Source: Spirosoma fluviale (GTDB taxonomy: Bacteria; Bacteroidota; Bacteroidia; Cytophagales; Spirosomataceae). Taken from it: 64,000 bases of DNA. This document shows positions 58,707-64,000 of the stretch, piece by piece (the stretch's first letter is position 1; each line of letters begins with the position of its first letter). The notes under the pieces are model-generated. The model worked only from the letters and a program-made list of their open reading frames with translations. It was not told where the DNA came from and made no database searches. The DNA lies in NCBI RefSeq assembly GCF_900230225.1, contig NZ_OCNH01000008.1:62001-126000 (forward strand), read 5' to 3'. The translations under genes were made by a program, and so were the position numbers.

Positions 58707-61106
58707 ATGTCGCCCATTAATTTGTTGGACAGTTCGGCTGCTTCTTTTACTGCATATTTTGAAAAAATTCAGAAGGAAGGAACACCAGATATACTTGACA
58801 ACTGCCTAAATCAGTTGTGGACCGACTACAGGAAGGCTCTTGAAGGTGTGCCGGGCGACTACAAATCGCTCTTAAAAGAGGCCAATATCAAGCGGTTTTC
58901 TGCCCAAACATCGCTTAATAAGTTTGATGAACTTCAATTTTCCAAAGGCGAAACTGGTGCCGACGGCAAGTCGACTAAGACACCTCGTGTTAAAACAGAG
59001 GGTAGATTTCGAAATGAGCTGGTCGAATTTAGCAAGAACTTAATGAAGGTTATCGGGGCTCTTAAGGGAAAGATGGTCTGGAATGCCGACAAGGATTGGT
59101 TCGATTTTAGTCCACCCCCTAAAGAATCCGAACGGATTTCAACGTCAGAAAAGGAAAAGCCCCTAAAAAGTCTCTACTGGTTTGACTACCACGCTTACCA
59201 GGGATTAGCTTCTTCCGAACTATTCTCGGAGGAGGCCAAAGACAGGGAATTCACCAGCCAGCGCGTCGCTTTCAGTTTATTACCCAAGAGAGAACTGGAA
59301 ATGGCTCTCTACGGTAGCAGCAACCAGCCCGAGCGAATCCTGGTCGGTCGTTTTACCCGAAAACAGCCGCTGGTTGTCATGTCTGAATCCGGGGCCTGGG
59401 AACAGTGTATTTTTCAATGGCCAGACGAGATTGATTTAGCCGACTGGTCTGAACTGACCGGCCTGCATACACAGCTAATGCCCGACGGGAAGATCACTTC
59501 CCGCACAATTGTCCTGACCAAGCCAACACCCACCGATGCGCTGCCTTTAGCGATTTCGCCCGGACTGGCCATTTCGCTCTATAAAGGCCAACTGAATGTG
59601 CCTTTGCCAACAAAAGGGGTAGATGAGTCGGAACGGGTAAAAAAACGCGCTGGCTTTTACCGAGGGCAGTGGGTGCAATATGCTGACGACCAACACTGGC
59701 TGGAGACAATAGCACTGGAAATACTGCCCGATGGCAGAGCTATTCTGGGAGCCGAAAACGAAAATGAAGTAAAACGCCGGTATTGGGGCCGAGTGCGATC
59801 AGTCCGGGAGAAAGGCGGATTGATTGCTTATTTCGACCGGATGGATGGCACTGTGCATCGCCTGACCATTTACATCGACACGCACAACAACGTGACTGAA
59901 GAGGGAGTTTGGGGTGTTTATTCGGGCATGAAGAATGTATCGTATCGCCCCATGGCGGCCCGGGTTGTTTTTCACAAAGAGGCCTCCCTACAAGGTTACA
60001 CACTACTCGATTCGCCCGATAAAAAATCGCAGTTAGACGCGCTGGTTATGCGCCGTCGGATCACACTTGACGAAGCGACTGGCAATGATATCCTGTACAA
60101 ACTCATTTTTGGCGGGCATTCCAGAGATTTCATCCAGCCGGTAGTACCACCGATGAACGAGCCCGACGTAAAACCGCTCCAGGAACGGATCAGTGACTTT
60201 TCGGGCCTGTATTATGTGTATGTACTGAGCACCAAACAATCCTTTATAGGTCGGCTTCCCCTTAAAATCAATGAGATCGGTCGGGCTGAAATGACCCACC
60301 GCGACGGTACCGTTACGCTCTTCGGATGGGCCACTATAGCGGGTAACTTCCTGTCTATTTTTTTCGATCAGTCAGCCGACAGGGCCGATATTGTACCCTG
60401 CCACATCCTCATTCATGTTGATGCCGGACGGCCGAACTCGGAAGTGTATAAATTAAAAACAGCTTATGGCACATCGAGTCTGGCTAACCATGATGAACAG
60501 GCCATAGGCCGGATTGTTGTCCTGGAAACGGTGTGTGCCGGTACTATCGAGCCTAATCCGGAAAACTATCAGTATAAGGCGTTCTTTCTGGAAAGCCCTG
60601 ATTTTTTGCAGGAAGATGACCGCCTGGATGGATTGCTAACCTACATGGCTGGCAAAATCGGGCGTTATGTTATTGCCCCCAAGCGTGATATTATTTTTAG
60701 ACTTCCCAGCTATTCCAATCTGCGCAAAGACCGGGATGTGCTGTTACTTTTCAATTCTGCCTGCTACCTGGCAAGCACTGCACAACCAGAGCAGACAGCC
60801 CAGTTGAACGAGGCTACCCGGCAATTTTATCAGGCGTATCTGACTGGTTTCGTGGATGTCAGGCTACTCAATGCCGAGCTAGAGCCAGAGGGGCATCTTT
60901 ACCCGTTGCTGCTTCATAAAGATAAGGTTCACCCGACAGATACGCCCGGTGAAAGCGCTAAACTGGGAGCCAAAACCTTTAAGCAGATTGTCGATATGAT
61001 CCAAAAACGGGCTAAACAACTTCAGCAAATCCACACCCGCACGGTTAAATCTGGAACGGTCAATAAGCTGAACAATAAGGCCAGGTTCATTAAGAAGCGA
61101 AAATAG
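58707..61106 (+). CDS. Large protein of unknown function
   Basis: The 799-residue protein starts at MSPINLLDSSAASFTAYF; the longer frame to 58566 runs through a GC-rich hairpin region and is rejected. It has no signal peptide or membrane segment. The first 120 residues are helical and charged. Two beta-rich, similarly built modules follow: about 360-490 (GFYRGQWVQYADDQHWLETI, RRYWGRVRSVREKGGLIAYFD, LTIYIDT) and about 535-665 (FSGLYYVYVLSTKQSFIGRL). The C-terminus is basic and helical (MIQKRAKQLQQIHTRTVK, KARFIKKRK), fit for RNA or DNA binding. No family is recognised, and it stands alone between unrelated genes. Confidence 0.75.
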   Translation: MSPINLLDSSAASFTAYFEKIQKEGTPDILDNCLNQLWTDYRKALEGVPGDYKSLLKEANIKRFSAQTSLNKFDELQFSKGETGADGKSTKTPRVKTEGRFRNELVEFSKNLMKVIGALKGKMVWNADKDWFDFSPPPKESERISTSEKEKPLKSLYWFDYHAYQGLASSELFSEEAKDREFTSQRVAFSLLPKRELEMALYGSSNQPERILVGRFTRKQPLVVMSESGAWEQCIFQWPDEIDLADWSELTGLHTQLMPDGKITSRTIVLTKPTPTDALPLAISPGLAISLYKGQLNVPLPTKGVDESERVKKRAGFYRGQWVQYADDQHWLETIALEILPDGRAILGAENENEVKRRYWGRVRSVREKGGLIAYFDRMDGTVHRLTIYIDTHNNVTEEGVWGVYSGMKNVSYRPMAARVVFHKEASLQGYTLLDSPDKKSQLDALVMRRRITLDEATGNDILYKLIFGGHSRDFIQPVVPPMNEPDVKPLQERISDFSGLYYVYVLSTKQSFIGRLPLKINEIGRAEMTHRDGTVTLFGWATIAGNFLSIFFDQSADRADIVPCHILIHVDAGRPNSEVYKLKTAYGTSSLANHDEQAIGRIVVLETVCAGTIEPNPENYQYKAFFLESPDFLQEDDRLDGLLTYMAGKIGRYVIAPKRDIIFRLPSYSNLRKDRDVLLLFNSACYLASTAQPEQTAQLNEATRQFYQAYLTGFVDVRLLNAELEPEGHLYPLLLHKDKVHPTDTPGESAKLGAKTFKQIVDMIQKRAKQLQQIHTRTVKSGTVNKLNNKARFIKKRK

Positions 61107-61173
61107 GCCAACAACAATCTATCAGCAGGCATCCCTCTGGCATGAGGTAGCTCTACCTGTTTCAAAGATAAAA

Positions 61174-61234
61174 TGGCCGTTAGTGCGTTGGAACCAGTCG
61201 AAAACCGGACAAATCCCTGACGCCCTAACGGCCA
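61174..61234. terminator. Hairpin between the orphan and PspC genes
   Basis: Arms TGGCCGTTAG (61174-61183) and CTAACGGCCA (61225-61234), extended imperfectly by GCGT/ACGC, lie between two convergent genes. There is no strong T run, so its role as a terminator is a guess. Confidence 0.5.
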
Positions 61235-61250
61235 CCTTAATCAATTTATA

Positions 61251-63803
61251 TTACTGCCGCGTTACTTTGCTGGCTCCCGATGTTTCGGAATCCATTTTGT
61301 TCACGTGACCGAAGTTGGCATGACTGGCACCGCTGGCATCGACTTCGGCCTTGTCGACATCCAGGTCCGTTGCCTCAATTTTGCTGGCTCCAGTCAGATC
61401 AGCTTCGAGTTGATTGATATGACCGCGCAACACCGCATTCGATGCACCCGACAGCTGTATATTCATCCGGTCGGCCGTTCCGTCAAATACGGTCCGGCAG
61501 GCACCGCTCATATCGATTTTCAAGTCTTTGTAGTTCCCGAACCCGGCAAGGCTAGCTTTGGAAGCACCTGATAAGGTTAGTTCGTCGATACCCGGAACCG
61601 TGATGGTCAGCCCGACGCGCTTGCGGTTGCTCCAGTCGAACAGACCACCCCGACGATCAATTTTCACTTCGAGTGTGCTGCCGTTCACCCGAACGTCCAT
61701 ATCGCTCATGTCATCTTCGCGGCCATCGGCAACGACTTTGTAGACATCACCTTTCCGGAAACGGACCACAAATGCACCGGCCACATTTACTTTCGAGAAG
61801 TTCGTTACATTGAACTGACGGGTGTGATCGCTTACCCGGTCGAAGTCGTCGCCGAGTTCGCTGGCTACGGCACTTTGTACATCGTCGGTCAGGTCGGTTA
61901 CGTCGTTGTCTTCGTCGTTATCATCCCGGTTTTTCTCACGGGGGAAGTTAATGCACACCAGGCCTTCAGCTTTGGTGAATTTCCAGATACTTTCCCCCAT
62001 GCGGTCAATCTCTTTTTCACCAAACTCATTGCGAATGAAGCGGGCAAAATCCCTCGTCATGCGGAACGGTTTTTCGTAGGGAATCATCAGATCCATATCC
62101 AGATCCTGCGCCCGGAAACGAGCTTTGGGAGCCAGTTCCATGGTTTCGTCGAACCGAACCGTCGAATCCTTGATGGAATAGACGTATTTAATCTGACGGG
62201 CATTGGCTTGCGCTTCGGCCCGAGTGGTTCCTTGTGCCCGGAAATATTGAATCAGGTTAAGGGTTGTTCCTTCGTAGCCTTTCAGATCAATCGATGGTCG
62301 GAAGCTATCATCATTTTCAACCTGATTCATGGCGAAGGTTGGAATAGCCGCCGGTACATTCAGCACCTTTGTTTCTTCAACGGTTCCGTGCCGCTGGAAG
62401 CTGGAAATCAGCGGTGTAGCGGTTCCGGCCAGAATAACCAGACTCAACAGCCACACACCCGCCAGGGTCAGCGCCGTACGACCACTCAGTACGCTACGTG
62501 TCGTGATGAGCATAACCCCCAGAATAGCCAGGCCAAAAGCGGGGATGATACCGGCGGCAAACGCCGAGAACACCATCGGCACCGTCACATCAGAGCGGAA
62601 TAATTCAATCGGCAGATCAGTACCGGGGCCAAAGTGCGTGCCCGACCACAGGCCAATGGCAGCACCCAGCAGGGCCAGGCAAACGATCATGAATGAAAAA
62701 CCAAGTATTAACATCATCACACCGGCAAATACCCGAATCAGGGAAACAACGCCGTTCAACAGCGGCCCCAAGGCACTCCCAAGCCCACCAATAATGGTAG
62801 CAATGGCGCGAAAGGGGAATAGCAGAACGCGAGTTAATGTACTCTCCCGATCCGGCGTTTCGTTGATATTGAGGTTTTGCTTAATACTCTGCTCGATGTT
62901 CGAGAGCGTAATCGGCTGACCCTGCATCTCCATTTTCTCGGTCAGGGTATTGGCCTGTGGGGCAATCATCCACAGCACGATATAGAGCAGGAAGCCAACG
63001 CCGAAGAACACGATGCCCAGTACAAACAACAGCCGGATAATGCCCGTATCGACACCGAAGTAAGCCGCGATCCCGGAGGCAACGCCCCCCAGCACTTTAT
63101 CTTCGGGGTTACGGAAAAACTTTTTTACCGTTTTGTCGTCTTCAATCGTCATTACACCCGGCAGGGCAATCCACATAGCAACATAGATGATGAAGGTGAA
63201 CCCGCTCAGACCGCCAAAGAATCCATCGGGGCCATTCGAAGCACCACTCAGAGCGGGTAAGCCAACAAACAGGCCAACGAAAATCAGGCGAATCCAGACC
63301 ACGTCCATGTTGAAATAGTGGGCAAGACCGGCACAAACACCACCCAGAGTTTTCCGGCGCAGGTCGCGCACCAACCGACGGGGAGCCACATAAGCACTGG
63401 CAGGCTGTGAGGAATAGGACCCGGAAGCCGGATTTGGATTACCCGTTTGAGCACCCGGCCCTCTACCTGCTGTCCCCTTACCAACGCCCGCTGCCGAATG
63501 GCGACCGCCGTTGGTTACCAGAACTTCCTCCTCCTCAACGGCTTCGAAGTCGGCAACGGTACCCATAGCGGCAACGAGTTCGTTGACATCTTCCAGCGAA
63601 ACGACCTGTTTGTCAGCGGCTTTCAGTTTGGCAAGAAGCTTCTCGGCAATCCGGTTTTCGATGTCGGTGACAATTTCCTGACTGTCTTCATAGGTCGAGA
63701 AGTATTGCTGTACCGTAGTCAGGTAATTTTTAAGTTTGTCGTAGCCATCCTCTTCGATGTGGAAGATGACGCCACTAATATTTATGCTGATTGTCTTTTT
63801 CAT
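61251..63803 (-). CDS. PspC and DUF2807 (GIN-domain) envelope stress protein
   Basis: The 850-residue protein begins with a short helical region (MKKTISINISGVIFHIEEDG), then two PspC-type membrane modules (about 140-215 and 225-285; RDLRRKTLGGVCAGLAHYFNMDV, VLGGVASGIAAYFGVDTGII), then several helices (about 335-465) and a C-terminal beta-helical DUF2807 domain (about 640-850) with repeats such as LTGASKIEATDLDVDKAEVDASGASHANF. This is the common Bacteroidota layout of PspC/GIN-domain proteins near PadR regulators. It is in the inner membrane; the signal is unknown. Confidence 0.9.
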   Translation of the reverse strand: MKKTISINISGVIFHIEEDGYDKLKNYLTTVQQYFSTYEDSQEIVTDIENRIAEKLLAKLKAADKQVVSLEDVNELVAAMGTVADFEAVEEEEVLVTNGGRHSAAGVGKGTAGRGPGAQTGNPNPASGSYSSQPASAYVAPRRLVRDLRRKTLGGVCAGLAHYFNMDVVWIRLIFVGLFVGLPALSGASNGPDGFFGGLSGFTFIIYVAMWIALPGVMTIEDDKTVKKFFRNPEDKVLGGVASGIAAYFGVDTGIIRLLFVLGIVFFGVGFLLYIVLWMIAPQANTLTEKMEMQGQPITLSNIEQSIKQNLNINETPDRESTLTRVLLFPFRAIATIIGGLGSALGPLLNGVVSLIRVFAGVMMLILGFSFMIVCLALLGAAIGLWSGTHFGPGTDLPIELFRSDVTVPMVFSAFAAGIIPAFGLAILGVMLITTRSVLSGRTALTLAGVWLLSLVILAGTATPLISSFQRHGTVEETKVLNVPAAIPTFAMNQVENDDSFRPSIDLKGYEGTTLNLIQYFRAQGTTRAEAQANARQIKYVYSIKDSTVRFDETMELAPKARFRAQDLDMDLMIPYEKPFRMTRDFARFIRNEFGEKEIDRMGESIWKFTKAEGLVCINFPREKNRDDNDEDNDVTDLTDDVQSAVASELGDDFDRVSDHTRQFNVTNFSKVNVAGAFVVRFRKGDVYKVVADGREDDMSDMDVRVNGSTLEVKIDRRGGLFDWSNRKRVGLTITVPGIDELTLSGASKASLAGFGNYKDLKIDMSGACRTVFDGTADRMNIQLSGASNAVLRGHINQLEADLTGASKIEATDLDVDKAEVDASGASHANFGHVNKMDSETSGASKVTRQ

Positions 63804-63838
63804 TGGAGTCCGACGATTCGGTTTTTGAAGAGAATAGG

Positions 63839-64000
63839 CTAAGCGTTGGCTGGAGGAATTATTGGGTCAGGCGAGGGCGACACGTTGACCGCCCCATTCG
63901 TGATTTTTTTGTGTAAATCTATTTTTCCGACAATCGCATTAACAGATTCGGCAAGTTCCTGCCAGGTAGCGTTGAGTGCATCCAGTGATGTGCGACCAAG
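63839..64000 (-). CDS. PadR-family regulator, C-terminal end only
   Basis: The minus strand is open from the window edge to a TAG at 63839-63841, giving 53 residues starting LGRTSLDALNATWQELAESVNAIV. A helix of this type ends PadR regulators, and PadR genes usually precede PspC/DUF2807 genes in this phylum, with a 35-bp gap here. Only the C-terminus is in view, so the call is tentative. Confidence 0.5.
   Translation of the reverse strand, partial: LGRTSLDALNATWQELAESVNAIVGKIDLHKKITNGAVNVSPSPDPIIPPANA

Noticed and set aside
61824..62919. Plus-strand frames opposite the PspC/DUF2807 gene
   Set aside because: Shadow frames; the minus-strand protein shows full domains.
1..64000. CRISPR arrays
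   Set aside because: Repeats found are inverted or single direct pairs; no regularly spaced direct-repeat array is seen.

Overview
The window looks like chromosome from a Spirosoma-like member of the Cytophagales (Bacteroidota). This rests on a FecI/FecR pair, a SusC/SusD pair, Bacteroidota-type promoters (TTTG, about 20 bases, TAnnTTTG), HslV, a DUF2807/PspC protein and many Spirosoma-type intergenic hairpins. The species assignment is inference; no rRNA gene is present.

Layout. 1-1411: FecR (cut by the window edge) and its ECF sigma factor. 1624-5810: a two-gene NTPase cassette (AAA ATPase, and ATPase plus TPR) inserted in the 3' end of fumC. It is flanked by 95-bp direct repeats made of the last 14 fumC codons, the stop and the terminator. 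5766-10878: fumarase, a small lipoprotein, the oxidative pentose-phosphate genes zwf-cupin-pgl, and divergent rpiB. 11044-15806: ABC exporter, FUSC-family membrane protein and a DEDDh exonuclease. 15772-21315: a sigma factor, TPR anti-sigma-like protein, subtilisin-like lipoprotein and CHAT/TPR protein operon. 21383-25983: two M50 membrane proteases, a HAD phosphatase and a second sigma factor with a membrane partner. 26218-33503: accA, a beta-CASP metallo-beta-lactamase protein, a PBP4-type peptidase, a kinase/receiver pair, hslV and an Lrp regulator. 33586-33930: an atypical RNA gene with its own promoter and terminator that folds partly like a tRNA but has an 89-nt variable region. 33993-38004: lepA, an Rpn/PD-(D/E)XK protein flanked by copies of the lepA terminator, OsmC and a Crp/Fnr regulator.

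38174-51998 reads as one sulfur-linked locus. It starts with a promoter and a short leader ORF ending in Cys-Cys-Cys-Gly, then a small ACT-like protein, SusC/SusD, a cyanophycinase-family peptidase, two paralogous membrane proteins, cytochrome c, a SoxC/sulfite-oxidase-like molybdoenzyme, an FAD oxidoreductase and a PNPOx-fold protein. 52059-64000 holds OmpA, an MpaB-like protein, L-serine dehydratase, an AI-2E transporter, a B3/4 protein, a fatty-acid desaturase, a large orphan protein, the PspC/DUF2807 protein and the end of a probable PadR regulator.

The strongest candidates for something undescribed are (1) the NTPase pair in the fumC tail, with a 28-bp palindrome over its promoter, (2) the cysteine-tailed leader peptide upstream of the SusCD/sulfite-oxidase locus, (3) the sigma/anti-sigma/subtilisin/CHAT operon, and (4) the tRNA-like RNA upstream of lepA. 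All assignments come from reading sequence and recalled family knowledge; no searches were run.
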